Shown: positions 1 to 13,907, counted from the stretch's first letter. The stretch: 64,000 bases of DNA from Ustulina deusta (GCA_023159155.1 JAJNNX010000009.1:930001-994000); one strand, 5' to 3'. The notes: generated by a model not told the origin, from the letters alone. Numbers and translations: made by a program.

Positions 1-2317
1 TGGCTAACTAAATATAACTAATAGGTATTAGCTACTGATATTATAGCACTTAAGGCAATACAAACTTTTAAATAATAATAAAGTTACCAAAAAAAGAAAA
101 ACTTTTAACCTAACAATTTATGCCTAAACTAGTTATAAAAAAAGATCGATTAATTTTATTCTTATTTAAAGGTATTTTGCCCTATTATTTAGGGACTTAT
201 TACTTTTATAATTATATTGGCCCAAAACTCTAGCAAATTAATAAAAATAAACCTATAAATACTTATATAGTTAGAATTAAACTAATTACTTTAAATATTT
301 GATTTATGCTCTACTATTGAGCTATATATAAATTATTTTTAAAATTAAATCTTATTAAAATAGGTAATATTTATATTAGTTATATTGGCCAATCTAGTAG
401 TCTAAATGATTTAATTAGTAGTGCTTACTACTGCTTTTTATATTTTTAATATAAAATAATAAATAGCTAATATTTATAGTATATAACTATGATCTTTAAA
501 TTAAAGACATAAAATATTTTTATAGAAATATGCCTAGCGTTAAGCCGGCGTTTAATTATATTAAATAACTTTATAAACTAAAGGTAAATAAAAATATTTA
601 TAGCGTTAAAAGGGATATATATTACTACTTAGAGCTATATATTTTTTTGCTATACTATTATTTAAATATATGTAGTACAAATATCCTAAACTTATATAAA
701 TAACTAATAAATATATTATAAAATAAAAATAAAACTATTTATTTTTAAATTGCTTAGGGTACTAATAATTTTAAACTAGAAGCAATAAGTTGCTATAAGG
801 CAGTAGAATATTTTTAGCAAACAAAATTAAATATTAACAAGTTACTAACAAAACTTTAGGAGTGTCTGCTAGGCACCTAAGCCTGTTTTATCTATAACTT
901 TATAGCTATTTTTGTCTAATTTAAAATTAAAAAACTAATAGGACCAGTTTAGCAATTTATTTATACAAACTATATTAAAAAACATTAAACCTAGGATTTA
1001 ATTATATAATATATTTAAGTTAATAAAAATATTAATATAAAATAAATATAATTATATTTACTAGCTTGTATATTTTTTTGCCTTTTTAATATTTATTATA
1101 AAAAAAAGCTTTTGCTTTTTCTATTATATAAACAACCTAAATAGGCCGGCTAAAATTGGGCTAAGCCCTGTTATAAATACTATTAAAACAATATTAATAT
1201 ATATATGCTCCACAGACCAGATCTTTAGCAGCCCTACGCCTATATACTTTATTTTTGGCGTATATACTTTACTTGCACATATAGCACTTGCAGTTATAGC
1301 AGTTGCAGCTATTAATTACTTTTTAATAAGCAAAACATTAGAAGTAATAGTTATAGCGGTTTTATAAAAGCTTTTTATTAAAAAAGACATAGGAAGGGTT
1401 AGAAATAGTATTAAATATAATAATATAAGCATAAAAAAAAAAAAAAAAGATATAAAAACGAAGTAAAAAAAGGGAGAGACAATAGCAGTAATGTGCATAA
1501 ATAGCTAAAACTAATAAATAATAATAATAGCAGTAGTTAAAAAAGAAAAAAAAAAAAAAAAAAAAAAAAAAACTAGGCTGGAGTATTTATACAAAACTAG
1601 ATTAGCTTTATAGGCAACTTATGTATAGCCCACGCTTAAATCACTAGTATCAAAATTCACTATGTATTTAAGTATATAACATATATATATATACTACACT
1701 ACACATATACTAAAACTCCTAATTAATAATACTATATAAGTACTAAAGTATTTATATTAATAATAATAATAATACTACATATTACTAATATAACAAAAGT
1801 ACTTATATACCTATACTTATAAATACTTAATTGATTGTACTGTACTAATTATATATATATTACCCCAATTTTATATAAACCCTATACTTGAATTACCCCT
1901 TATTTATATATATATATACTACCCACCTATACTATACACCTTATATCTTGCACACTTATATATATTAGGTTAAAAATAACCTAACTAAAGAAAAAAGGAT
2001 AATTATTATACCTGGCATACTAGGACTAGTATATATTCGCTATATATATATACTATATCTACTTTTATTTCGATAGAAAACTTTTTTTTTATAAGCTTTA
2101 GTCTTATAAGCCAACCTTACTGAATATATAATGTATCCCTTTATATATTATACCTGACCTTGTGAACTTCCCACTTATGACAGGAACCTTTTCAAAACTC
2201 CTATTTTAAAGCCTTTTTGGCTATTGTTAGTACGGGCAGTAAATCTCTTATATAAATTGTATAGGAGATCTACTTTCTATACTAACAATAGGTGCTAAGA
2301 AATGTAATTAGAGGAGG
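1..2317. repeat. AT-rich degraded repeat, family not identified
   Basis: The first 2.2 kb is strongly AT-rich and has no open frame of useful length; stop codons are spread through all frames, as expected for RIP-damaged transposon DNA. It contains a run of 27 A (1546-1572). Near the right edge is an imperfect hairpin with arms tattgttagta (2222-2232) and tactaacaata (2280-2290). From about 2140 to 2400 base composition is close to normal, so this is an island between two AT-rich blocks. I could not recognise protein motifs, so the class of the original element is open. The left part is cut by the window edge. Confidence 0.6.
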
Positions 2318-2322
2318 GAAGT

Positions 2323-2493
2323 TGTCAGATTTGATGGGGTAAATTAGCTATCTTTTGGAACCCTGTTAGATGGATTCTCCACACACACCTAATTTATATA
2401 GCATGCAAAAAACTCTATAACAGAACATAAAACAAAAAAAATTAGTAATAATTATTAATACAATTATTTAATTGGACTTACTTATATCTAACA
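2323..2493 (+). repeat. 5' LTR of copia element 1
   Basis: A 171-bp LTR with TG...CA ends (end now TCTAACA). Its first half keeps many G and C bases and its second half is converted to A/T, the mirror image of the 3' LTR. The internal sequence then starts ATTAAAAGTCTTATT, a primer-binding-site-like stretch shared with the second copia element. Confidence 0.9.
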
Positions 2494-5400
2494 ATTAAAA
2501 GTCTTATTTGTAAGAATACTACCCCCTAAAAACTAGTATAAGCAACCAAGTAATATTATAGCTTTATTAGTAATTAATAAAGCTTTATTGGCTAAACCAG
2601 AAGATTATACATTTTAGAACAAAGTGTTTATTATAAAAGCGATATCTTTTAATTTATAGGAATACTTTTAACCAGAAAAACAAACGCTATAAATGCTATT
2701 ACTAAAAATACCCAAATTTAAGGATTATTTTAAACATATAACCAACCGATTAATACGCTCCTAATTAACTACTATTTTTTAAAATAAAAAAATTAACCTA
2801 AACAGCAAACCTATAAATATTCTTAAAATAATAAAAAATAGCAAAAAAGCCTACTAAATTAACTAGAGTTAATATATTACAATAAAAAAAAACTACAAGA
2901 TTTACTAAAAACGTATCGCTAATCTTATAGCATAAATAATTAAAACTATTTCTTTAGACTATACAAGGACTATTTTCTAACCTACTAATATTATTAATAA
3001 ATAGTATAATAGACTTAAAGACCTTAGCTAATACCTAGGGGCAATATAACAACTATAAACAAAAGCTTAATACTAATAATATATAAAAAAAATAAATAAG
3101 CTGCTAAAAAACTTTAGCGCATAAATAACGCGTTAAAAGGCTATAATTTTTATTACCTTTAAATATAGAGTTACTAAACTAAATAATATTAACTATTTAA
3201 TAATAAACCTAAAAATATGCCTTAAAAAGGTCCTTAAGAACTAGATTACTACTTTTTAAATAATTAACCAATTGGCAATCCTTAATAATATATTAACCTA
3301 TTAAAAAATAGCAGCTAACTTAAAAAGTAAAGCAAATCACTAAGCAATTATATATTAGCTAAATATACATATTAATAAAAAAATATTTTTAGCACTATAT
3401 AATAATAAAAGTGCTAAAAATATTATAAATAACATTAAAAAAGTAAAAATATTTTTTAATAATTAATAAGTTTTTTTTTAAAGCAGAGATAGAAATTAAG
3501 GCTAAAGTAACTGCAGACCCCGTAGCAATAAAAACAACAAAAGCAATAATAAACAACTTTGCGTTAACTTATAAACTTATAATTTAAATAATTATGTTTA
3601 TAAAAACTATTTGGGTTTTTATTATATAATAAAATATTATTATCTTTTCTTAAAGTTAGCCCTAAATGATTTTTATTCTAGCTAAATTATTGCTAAGCTA
3701 ATATAAGCTAACCTTAATGCTAATAAAAAACTAAAAAAACTTATTAATTATATATAAAAAAAAAAAAAAAAAAAAAACTAATAAAAATAAGTTGTCTGCC
3801 TAACTAGAACAAATATTAATATAGTCTACTTTTGCTATTAGTAAGGAGTTAGAAAGTAAAACTATATATAGATTAAAGAACTTAGCTATTTTAAATTTTA
3901 GAACCACTTTATATATATTTAATAAAATCAATAGATTTAATAATCTATAAATAATATTACTAAAAGACAGAATATATATAAAAAATAGGATTATATTTAT
4001 ACTTATATTTAAAAATATTAATATATATGTTTAAGGGCCCAAAGGACCTATAATTATAAAATTATATAATATAGCCTATTGCTTAATAATAGCTTATAAC
4101 CTAGTATTATTTTAAGTATTTTTAAAACAAAGCTTATATTAGAATATAAAGCTAGCAATAATAGTACTAAAATAATAAAATAGATTAATATTCTATTATT
4201 TTTAAAATTAAAACTACCAGTTTGTACTAAAGTATTTATTACTTAACATAAAAAAAAGTGCTTTTTATATATAAAAAAATAAACTAGCAGTAATAATTTT
4301 AAAGCCTATTTTAAAAGCTAATTTATATTAGTAGTATTTTTGTTTAGGCTACCTAGGTATTAACGCCCTTTATTATATAGTAGCACAGGCTAAAGGAGTA
4401 AAGCTATAATAATCTCTAAAAAATAAAATATATACTTTAAACTGCGAGGCGTATACTATAGCAAAAATATAATAACAAATCAATAGATTACTTTAAAATT
4501 GCCTAGCAAAACCAGAAATACAACTAGCTATAGACTTCTATAATTATAAAAAAGGTTATAATTTGGAAAACTTGCTAATGCTTATAATAAATTAATATTC
4601 TAGCTTTAGTTTTAATTACTATTTATATAATTAAAAGTCTTTAATACTAATCAGAGCTTTAGAAAATTTAGTAAAATATTTGCAGGCTTACTACAATATT
4701 ATTATTTAAGTTTTTAAGTATAACAATAAGCTCCTAAGGCATAATAACCTTACCAAACATTTTAAACAATAATATAGCATAATCTTTAAGCTATATACCC
4801 CGAATATATAAAGTCAAAACAGTAATACTAAGCGGGCTAGCAATATTATTAAATATAAAGCTAGAGCTATAAAGACTAGGTCTAAGCTACTTACTACTTT
4901 TTAAACTAATATTATAAAAACTGCTATATATTTATATAATTATATACTAAAGTAGATATACCAATAGTAAAGCTTATATAAAAGGTTTTATGTTTATTTT
5001 TTTAACTAAAATAGTATTATAACTACTTACTATTAACCTAATTTATACTATTTATATATATATAGCTATAGGGCATATATAATAACTATAAAAACTAAGC
5101 TAAAAAAAAAAGAACTTAACAAATTAAATCTTAAAGCTTAAATAAACTACTTTATAAATTACTAATCTTTTAATATATATTATATATAGATTTTAGTAAC
5201 TAATACTATTATATTTATTAGAAACATTATATTTAATAAAAAAACTATATTTTTAAGCAATATTAATAAACTAAAGAATAACTTTTTTAAATAAAAAATT
5301 AATAAAATTACTTAGTTACTATTTAAAATAAATATTATTAAACCTAATTAGCTAAATAGTACTTCAAAAGCTATAACTAATTAAAAACTAAAAAATATAT

Positions 5401-8100
5401 ATTTTATTAAAAGCAAAAATAATACTATTATTATAAGTATACTAAAAAATAAAAAAAATATAACTTATAAATACTCTATATTAAATAAGGTAATAAAATC
5501 TAATTAACTTTATATAAATGCTTTTTTTTTATTATATTTTTTATTTCTTAAGTTATTATAACTAAGCGTTCTTTTTATAGCTATTATAAGTAGCCCTTAT
5601 TTTTAAAGACCCTAAAATATTATAGTAGACTTTAATAGATTAAAAAGTACTGCTATTAAAGATCTTGATTTATAAAGATCCTAAAATGTTATAGCAGATT
5701 TTGTTAGATTTAAGGACTTTGTTCTTTAGACCTGGAATGTTATAGCAAAATCTAAAGATTATAGGACCGGAGGAATAACATTAAAAAGCACTAAACTACT
5801 ACGTACAAACTCTAATGCCCCGGCAGGTATATTTAGTACTTTTCTTTATATTGCTATCGCTTTTTAAAAAAGCTGCTAAAAAGCTACGTTTTTAAATAAA
5901 CGCCTAAGCGCTTTAGAAAATCAAAATAGCATAGTAATAAGCAAGGCTACAAAGGCCAGATTATTAAAACAATTTATTAGCTATTTTATTAATAAAAAAT
6001 TAAGTTATAATTAAAAAGTTTTATATATACTAAATAGAAATAAAAAAATTTTTAAATAAAAAGTTGCTAAAAAATACAAAATCTATCAAAAAGATTTACT
6101 ACTACTGCCGAAATCTTATAAAGATTTTAAGCATTACCTAATAAATAAAAAGTTCAAAAGAACTAAAAAAAATCATTTTAAAAGCTACTAAAAAATAAAA
6201 TTATAAACTAAGGTTAGTACTTACTTAACTAAAAGAAAGCTAATATTTAGGTATATATAGGTATATATATATAAGTTTAATAAGCATGGCTACTATATAA
6301 AGTGCAAGGTACGGTTAGTAGTGCAAAATAATTAATAGCTTTAATTTAGTACTAAAACTACATATATATTAACTCTTGCCAGAAGGTTATTTAGGACCCT
6401 TATTATAATAATAGCTAAATTCAACTTCGAACTAAAGCAATATAATACTATTAACACGTTTATTAATATAAAGCTTAATAAAAAAATATATATAAAGATG
6501 CCTCCTAGCTACTACAAGCTTTAGACCGTACTACGGCTTAACAAGGCCTTATATAGCTTAAGAAAATTATTTTTGCTATAGCAAAAAAAGCTTATATTAA
6601 TACTTAAAAAAATAAGGTATTAAGCTATATTATATAAACTTTATTGCTACGCTTATAACAAAGTACTAATTTTTATATATATAAATAATATTATTTTTGT
6701 TTATAAAAAAGATCAAAAGCCTATTACTAAAAAAGCTATTAAACAGCTTTAAACAGCCTACTAATTAACTAGCAGTAATAACTTGCAATAGTTCTTAAGC
6801 ATTAAAATAATTAAAAATCATTAATAAAAACTAATCTAGCTATTTTAAGCTTTATATATTAAAAAAATCTCCAAGCTAAAAACTATTTATTTAACTCTTT
6901 TATTTACCTTAATAGGACAAGCCGAACTAATGCCTTATAATAGCTTTGCTATAAAACAAGAAATATATTTATATTAATAAAAAGTTGGGTTAATACTATA
7001 TACTACTATAATTACTTAACCTAATATTGCGTTTAGCGCATTAAAACTTTTAAAATTCCTTATTAACCCTAAGCTTTAATATTATAATTTGGCAGATCGC
7101 CTGTTTAATTACCTTAAAAGCATTTAGTACTATTTGTTTTAGTTTAAAAACAGAAACAATTTTAAAATTATAAGCAATACATTATTTATAAACAATATAC
7201 TAAACTAAAAAAGTTTATAAGCATATATAATTAGGCTATTTAGAAGAGTTATTAGATAGCGTACTAATAAATAGGATATAATAACTACTTTAATAACTAA
7301 AGCAGAATTGTTAGTATTGGTATAAGCTATAAAAAAGGCTATGTTTATAAGCTAACTAATTAAAAAACTAGGTATTATACTAAACACTTAATATATTACT
7401 ATTTAGTATAATAATAAATAAACTATTGGGCTAGTTATAAAAAAAGTAATTATGCTATAAACTAAGCTTTATTATATAGATATTTATAACTATTAGTTAT
7501 ACTAAAAGGTTAAAAGGGATACTTTAAAAATTATTTATATAACTATAAAAAATATAATTATAGACAAGCTTACAAAAGTGTTAAGTCTAATAAAATAAAG
7601 TAATTTTTTAAACCAATTAAAAATATATAGTACTTATAAATATTACTAGAATAAAAAATCAAAAAACAAAAGTATAAAAAATTTAAAAGCTTTAGAAAAC
7701 TTATTTATAAAAAATAAATCGGACTATTTAGGGCTTTTATAGCCCTAATTAAGCAAACAGCACTTAATTAGCTAAAATTAGCTAAAGTAGCTAGATTAGC
7801 TCAAATTAAGCTAAATTGTTTAAATCTAAAAAAATCTTAGTAATAATATATTACTAATTAATTAGATCATATAACTTCCTACTATATTAATAAGCCTATA
7901 TATACTACAATACTACAACTACTACTATATAGGAAATAAAAAAAGCACTATAGGCCTTAGTAATATAATAGCAAGTATAGTAATTAATAGTTTATTATAT
8001 TATAGATCCTAGTTTGAGTCCGGGCTAGGGCGTTATTTTTGGCATTTTTTAATAATATTATATGCAGAAAAAACTTATATAAGCTGTTTCTAAAAAAGTA

Positions 8101-8271
8101 TATTAGATTTAATAAAGTAAATTAGCTATTTTTTGGAACCTTGTTAGATAAATTTTCTATATATACCTAATTTATATAGCATGCAGAAAACTCTGCAACA
8201 GAACATAGAACAGAAAAGATCAGTAATGATTATCAATATAATTATTCAATTGGACTCGCTTATATCTGACA
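8101..8271 (+). repeat. 3' LTR of copia element 1
   Basis: A 171-bp LTR whose start is damaged (TATTAGAT for TGTCAGAT) while the end TATATCTGACA is intact. It is preceded by a purine-rich stretch (aaaaaag) suitable as a polypurine tract. The target duplication GAAGT follows immediately. Confidence 0.9.
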
Positions 8272-10794
8272 GAAGTTGTAGCACAAAAAGGAAAGGGTCG
8301 TAGAACTCAGTAAATTAAACAATGGGTCCAATTTGTAGTCTACCATCTAGGAGTCTATGTATACATACTTGGGTACCATTATCAATCTATTTCGGGTCTA
8401 GTGCGATCATAATAACAAGAAACTGTTCTATATTCTGCAGACGGGGAACGGTATATTGGCGATCCGACGGGCTGGTTCTTAGATCTGGTTAAGGGAAGCC
8501 GGGGAATCCCCAGACCTGTTCCGAATCCCACAAAATAAGACAGAGTTTCATTGCCAAGTCAATTCTCCACTTCAGCAAGGGACTCACGAGGTGTTCTGGA
8601 AGGGTGCTATGATTGGCAGCTCAAGACTACACTGTCGAGCGAGAGACCGCCACAACCAAAAATTAGATATTGCTGTCTGGAATCTACATGTACAGTACCC
8701 ACGGAATATAATATAACCTTCTTGGAGTTCATGTCGGGGAAGGGTGAATAGAGAATCCAGGCCGATGATGCCTTTAACGGTTCCTCACGATCGCAAGCTT
8801 ATTCAGTGACGCACATTGTATCACGAGTGAAAATTGGCAGTGAAATTCTTTATCGAACAGAGATACCAAGTGGGGTGAGCTCTACAATGACTTTGAGATA
8901 GGCTTGCACGCAAGTATTTGCTGAGGGTGTTTCCTGATGAGTCGTCACGTCGCGCATTGGCATTGGGTCCGAATTTGAACATGACGTCTGGGGCAGCACA
9001 AAGTGCTTGCGGAGATGAGACGCATTACCTAGCAGTAAGTTAATAACTCATTTTCATACTAGGTATTGAATTTTTTCTATACGTGAACCGAGGCAAAACC
9101 ACATCGAGTCTCATCACGCTTTACAGCATCAAAAAAGCTGCCGTCTTAAAACAAAACTTGCTGCGCCCAGCAGTCTGCAAGAGGCACAGCTCTGTGAGTC
9201 TTTTCTACCCCATTAGTACTGCCGCGATTGTAATTAGCCAATCAGAACGTTTAGCTTAGACGGGCGCTATTTTGGCGTTGAAGAAACCCCATTATTGGGG
9301 GAGAAGCTCAGAAATACAACTGAACCCCAGTGCAGTACCTCAAGCGTGAGAACGAGACTCTGCCCCATCGGAATCAAGCGCCTCGATCATAAGTCAGCGT
9401 GGCAGGGCGGCAGATTCCCAGATATCCCAGAACCCAAAAATGAAGCCCCAGAGTGTTCCGGCTCGGCATATCGCAGTTGAAGGCTTGCAAGAACCAGGTG
9501 GCAATTTCGTGGCATTTTGGCACTGGATGCTGCTCTGCACTCAACAATAGCCAGAGGGTCTCTCGCAGATACAATACGAAGCTTAAGTACCTTATTCTTC
9601 AATAATCAGTCTAGCCCTTGTACCTAGGTACCTCCATACCCTCTATTTATACGAGTCAGTGCCCTCGCAGACCCCCCACGGACCCCCTATGAGCTCCGCT
9701 GTGAAGTCCGCTATAAGCTTCTGCTGACAGGTAATTCTAAGGGCGGAGAACTCATCGTCAGCCATACCTCCATAATTGCATCGCGACCTCCGAACAGCTA
9801 CTCTAATTACTGTCTCCTACTCAGCTATTTCAGCTTTTCTTAAAGTATCGGGCACGACTGCGGCGCATAGTCCACCATCACCAAGTTCCGTATAGACAGA
9901 TACAAACAATAGCGCCTTAGTGTTGTTGCTGACTGACAAGCTTCGAGTTCCGGTATCCTGAAGAGGTGTCAACATCAACGGGAGAAATCCGAGGTATAGG
10001 GGCAACCGGTGCCTCCTCCTCATTATTCTTGCCTTTGGCTCGACGCAGACGCTATCTTCAATTCGAGTGAACCAAGCGCGGTCGAGAGCGGTCCCAGTAG
10101 ACAAGCTTTCTTGGCAGTTTTGTTCTGGTTGGGGCAACAGTATTGTTACAAGCTTCAGTCTAAACGGCCACATCTCGTCGTCTAGTTTGGCTAACCCTAG
10201 TGTGAGGTAGAGTTTGATAAAGATTGAAGCAGTGGGTGATGCGGCTGCCTAAAAATAACGCTCGAATGGCATAGTTGGCGCTACGAATAACCGTTCCTCT
10301 TGGCTATGTTATTTTCGCAGGGACTTACGTGTTTCATTACATACCTAGTTTACAGTCAATAAGGGACAAGAATCGTGGCCGAATCGGAGACTTATGAGCT
10401 GGCCAAGGATCTTTCACTGCTTGCTACTAGTAAGTAGTCGGCCCCGCGGGTCCCAGTCCGCGGATCCCGTCGGGCACCGGCACAAGACATATGGGCTCAC
10501 GTACCTGTATAACCATTTGATTTGGAGCTCTAAGGTGAGGAGTAGGCGAGTACGTATACGCATGAATCATGCTCGTCTATGATGATAAGTAGCGTAGATA
10601 CTTCTCTGAGGATCGCTCTCATTGTTATCGTTACACCACTTTCTGAAGAACAAAAAGCTTTTGGAGATTATGGTATTCTCGAACATTAACACGCATTCAT
10701 AACGTCCATACTTGATGTTGGTACCGAGATCCTTTCAACTTTGACGATTGCAGTATTAGCATCGAAGCCCAAGTTGCATACTTTAGACGAAGCC
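8272..10794. other. Gene-poor stretch of balanced composition, no gene recognised
   Basis: Base composition returns to normal at the edge of the copia element. Only short, mutually overlapping open frames occur; the longest is 118 codons on the minus strand (9817-10173). None shows a recognisable domain or a convincing multi-exon continuation. The 10-bp palindrome TACCTAGGTA occurs at 9621-9630. The last few hundred bases should hold the promoter of the acetyltransferase gene that follows. Confidence 0.5.
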
Positions 10795-11639
10795 ATGGCT
10801 ACTCTCTCAGGAGAAACAACACCAGTACCTCAAGCTGCCCAGGTAAATCAAGGCGGTAAAGGTAAGCCTGATAGCATTTCTCTCCCGCCACTGATGACTG
10901 ATATTGAGCAATGCCCTCTTTTAGAATTCATTCCGCATGCCACCCCAGTACTCACAAGGGCATTCCGAAATGACCCAATATTCAATTATTTCATGGGGGC
11001 TCTATCAGAGGAAGAGCGAAAAGACTACCTCCCCGCATTCCTCAAAACTCTCCTGAAAGCCAGTGTCTTGAACAAAGGCATCATTCTCGAACTCTCATCG
11101 TGGGGCTGCTGCGCCGTCATGCTACCCCCGGGGAAGAAACCGGACAACCCGCGGACGCTTTTCCAAGCCGGGCTCCCCGCCGCCGTGTTGCAGCTGAAGC
11201 CGACGGGCATCAAGGTAAGCGAGTCTCAGAGTATTTTTCATACTTCTCCGAACCGCCGCGGCTAAACACACCCAAGCGCATTTTGATCGAGCATGGCACG
11301 GCCGTAAAGCGCGCGAGGAAAAAGGCGTTCACGTCCAAAGAGCTGTCCGAATTCTGGTATCTCTTCATCATCGGGACGGACACGAACCGGCAGCGCCAGG
11401 GCCTCGGGGGCATCCTCCTCGAGCACATGAAGGCGCATGCTCTGCGCCACGGCCGGCGGCCGCTGTGGCTCGAGGCCTCGAACCAGAATGCCAGGCAGCT
11501 CTACACGAAGCACGGCTTCGAGGAAGTGGAAGAGATCACCCTGGGCGCAGGACTGGTTGGGCCTGATGGGCTGGGGAGGAAAGGCGGCGAGGGCGTAAAG
11601 ACGTGGGGAATGGTGTGGCGACCGGGTCCGAAGAAATAA
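10795..11639 (+). CDS. GNAT-family N-acetyltransferase
   Basis: Predicted 260-aa acyl-CoA-dependent acetyltransferase in two exons (10795-11214 and 11277-11639) with a 62-bp intron (donor GTAAGC, acceptor CCCAAG). The intron falls between codons 140 and 141. The acetyl-CoA pyrophosphate-binding motif R/Q-x-x-G-x-G/A is seen as RQRQGLGG at residues 178-185. It is followed by LEASNQNARQLYTKHGFEEV, the usual GNAT motif B. The N-terminal part is longer than a minimal GNAT and has an acidic helix (EEERKDYLP). The start is the first ATG in frame; a longer frame upstream lacks one. The substrate is unknown; fungal members acetylate amines, antibiotics or proteins. No signal peptide or membrane segment, so probably cytosolic. 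Confidence 0.85.
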
Positions 11640-12176
11640 GTCCGTGATTCCACGGAGGATTGAAGGGTAAACATCTAAGCAAATGCCTACTGTACCTAGT
11701 CCCCCTGGAGGTGCCTTGACACCAACTACCTACATGGCTTCGAGACCGAGGTTCCGGGCGGGAATCGTAACACGGAGGTTGCGCTCCGAGGAACTGTTCG
11801 GGTTGACGATGCAGGATTGGTGGAAACGTGGCTCGGCCGGCTCCGGTCCTCGATGAAGGCGCGCCCGCCCTCCTTCATATCCGGAATCATCCAGTCCCCA
11901 ACTCCGCAAGTTGAAAAAAGCTTGGAAACTCGGACCACGAACACGTGGAGCGGCGCGCCCCTTTAATCTACGCGCGTCTACGGATGGAGCAACGCCACCA
12001 CAGAGCTTTGTCGTCTTTTTCGGGCCTGTACGGGGCGCTTAATTTCGAATAATGAGTTTAGGGGTAGTTATCTATTGTGCCAAATAAAAGTTCGAGATGG
12101 CTTTCGCCCATGTTGAATCATGGTGATGGAAGTTCGCTCTGGAATCACCAACGCAGCATTAGTGTAGACTCTCGCG
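11640..12176. other. Intergenic region between acetyltransferase and CBM1 gene
   Basis: About 540 bp with no supported gene. A 72-codon minus-strand frame at 11726-11944 has no recognisable features. It should contain the acetyltransferase terminator and the promoter of the CBM1 gene downstream. Confidence 0.5.
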
Positions 12177-13275
12177 ATGCTTTCCCGTGTAGTCACGGTC
12201 ATCTACCTCTTCGGGGGCGCGGCGGTCGCCCAACAACAAGCTTGGGGTCAATGTAAGATATCCAGCCTCACTTGAGCGCGCATGGCTTTACTCACTCACA
12301 TGTACTCGCAGGCGGCGGGATTAATTGGGACGGAGATACTGCTTGCGTATCAGGCTACATTTGCACATTTCTCAAGTATGACATCTGTGTCTAGGGTTGA
12401 ACTTGATTTCTGATCGACATCGCCAGCGATTACTATAGCCAATGTGTTCCCGGCACTCCAACCAGTAAGTCTTTCGGATATATCCCCTATCTTCAACTAG
12501 GCCAGGATTGTTGAGCTGCTATTCAACATGCCAAGTCTTGCCGAACCAAAGCATCCCTACGGTTCTCGCCAAGTACGACGAAGTATATATAAACAGGCAC
12601 TAAACAAGCACCCAACAGCTAGCAGTGCATCCTCCACGACAACAACAGCGGGTACGACGACGGGAGCCTCCACGACCCCATCGACAGTGACGACGACGAC
12701 GACGACAGCAGTCGGCTCAGGGACATACCCGACGACACTACAATCAGGCTACTACTGGATACGCGCAGTGGCATCGCCAAATTTCCACTCCTACCTCCAA
12801 GCGGCGCCAACAGCAACGCCATCTCCCGGCCCAGGCGACGCCTACCTACTGTCCGGGGAGAACGCGGGGCAATTCAACATCATCGACAGCCAGCTCGTGT
12901 ACAATCCGGGCTCGGGCAGCGGCGGCGAGACGCTGTACATGTGGGTGGAGGATCCGACGAACAAGACGCAGCGCACGCTGCAGACGTGGTTCGACACGGA
13001 CGCGAACCCGTACGGCGCGTTCGCGTTCCAGGGCGACACGCTCGCCTGGACGGTGGAGGACATCTCGCGGCCGAATGCCGCGGCCTGGCTGGTGTGCGGC
13101 GATGCGGGCCAGCTGTATATCAACACGGGCGCCTACGCGTACGACACTCCTTCGGGCTGCGCGGATCAGACGGTAAGTCCTCGCCTGCTTGGCGTGCTAT
13201 GGCGATGCTAGGTGCGCGTGTGGCTGATTCTCCGAGCAGATACATTCGTACGGGGGTTCGACTGCGGATGTGTGA
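12177..13275 (+). CDS. Secreted protein with N-terminal CBM1 cellulose-binding module
   Basis: Predicted 255-aa secreted protein in five exons: 12177-12252, 12312-12375, 12427-12464, 12619-13172 and 13240-13275. A signal peptide (about residues 1-18, cleavage after AVA) is followed by a complete CBM1, residues about 23-55, starting WGQCGG. Its four cysteines (26, 37, 43, 53) have exactly the family spacing C-x10-C-x5-C-x9-C, with aromatic residues for cellulose contact. A Ser/Thr linker of about 30 residues leads to a C-terminal domain of about 165 residues with no catalytic motif that I recognise. The final exon encodes IHSYGGSTADV then TGA. The third intron (154 bp) was placed by frame and a CTAAAC branch site and is the least certain. 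Probably binds plant cell-wall polymers outside the cell. Tail-to-tail with the methyltransferase gene. Confidence 0.85.
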
Positions 13276-13907
13276 TGGTCTTCTGGCTTCAGACGCTCGG
13301 TGATGCGAATTTTGGATGGTCGGACGGCCTTTGCAAGGGACAAGTAGGGCTTGTGTCGAAAAGGTACATCTGCGTTAGATCTGGAATGACAAGTAATACA
13401 CATTCTGAGGGACTGAGAAAGCCCGCCTAGTCCTCTGCAATAACTGCATCTGCCTAAGAACGGAATCTCTTCACAATTGTCGCAGAGGTTTCAGTAGGAG
13501 TTGTCGATTGGCGTCGGGAGCCGAGGGACTGCCAAGAGCACATTGCCATACCAGCCGCGTGGCACGATCGATGTGGCGGTATGGTAGCTGGATTCTGCAT
13601 TTCGTGTCACTTGTTCGTTGTAGCCGCATGCGATGCTATCCGGTTTGAGATGCGCCAGACTGATGCGCCAAGATAATATGGAATTCCTCGGCATAGTTGT
13701 ATTAGCAGTATATACAGACTTATGATAGGGACGGAGAATATCGGCCATAAAGGAAACCAATCCTAGGAGTAAAATAATGTCGAGTGCAGACCCAACCCTC
13801 TGCATATAAACCTGTCCCCGGTTGACCTTGGTGTGATGTTTTCTGTGCTAAGGAACATCCCGTTGTGCATTTTCTCCATGCGGTGAGTTGCTCGAGCTAC
13901 CTACCAC
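13276..13907. other. Tail-to-tail intergenic region
   Basis: About 630 bp between two convergent genes, expected to hold both 3' ends. A 104-codon minus-strand frame (13491-13805) shows no domain, signal or splice continuation that supports it as a gene. Confidence 0.5.

Larger units (their letters stand above)
2323..8271 (+). mobile_element. Full-length RIP-damaged Ty1/copia LTR retrotransposon
   Basis: The element is 5949 bp with two 171-bp LTRs (2323-2493 and 8101-8271), bounded by the 5-bp target duplication GAAGT (2318-2322 and 8272-8276). The LTR starts TGTCAGAT and ends ATCTGACA. Frames are full of stops, but copia landmarks survive in order on the plus strand: the reverse-transcriptase block FNFELKQYN about 6420, KIYIKMPP about 6480-6505, LNKALYSLRK about 6530-6565, the catalytic YVDD now reading YINN (6678-6689), and the terminal DKLTKVL about 7560-7580. 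Reverse transcriptase near the 3' end fits the copia order, with integrase upstream. All differences between the LTRs that I compared are transitions. The element is not expected to encode functional protein. Confidence 0.92.

Noticed and set aside
9817..10173. 118-codon minus-strand frame
   Set aside because: No recognisable domain, no signal peptide, no splice continuation; length within chance for this composition.
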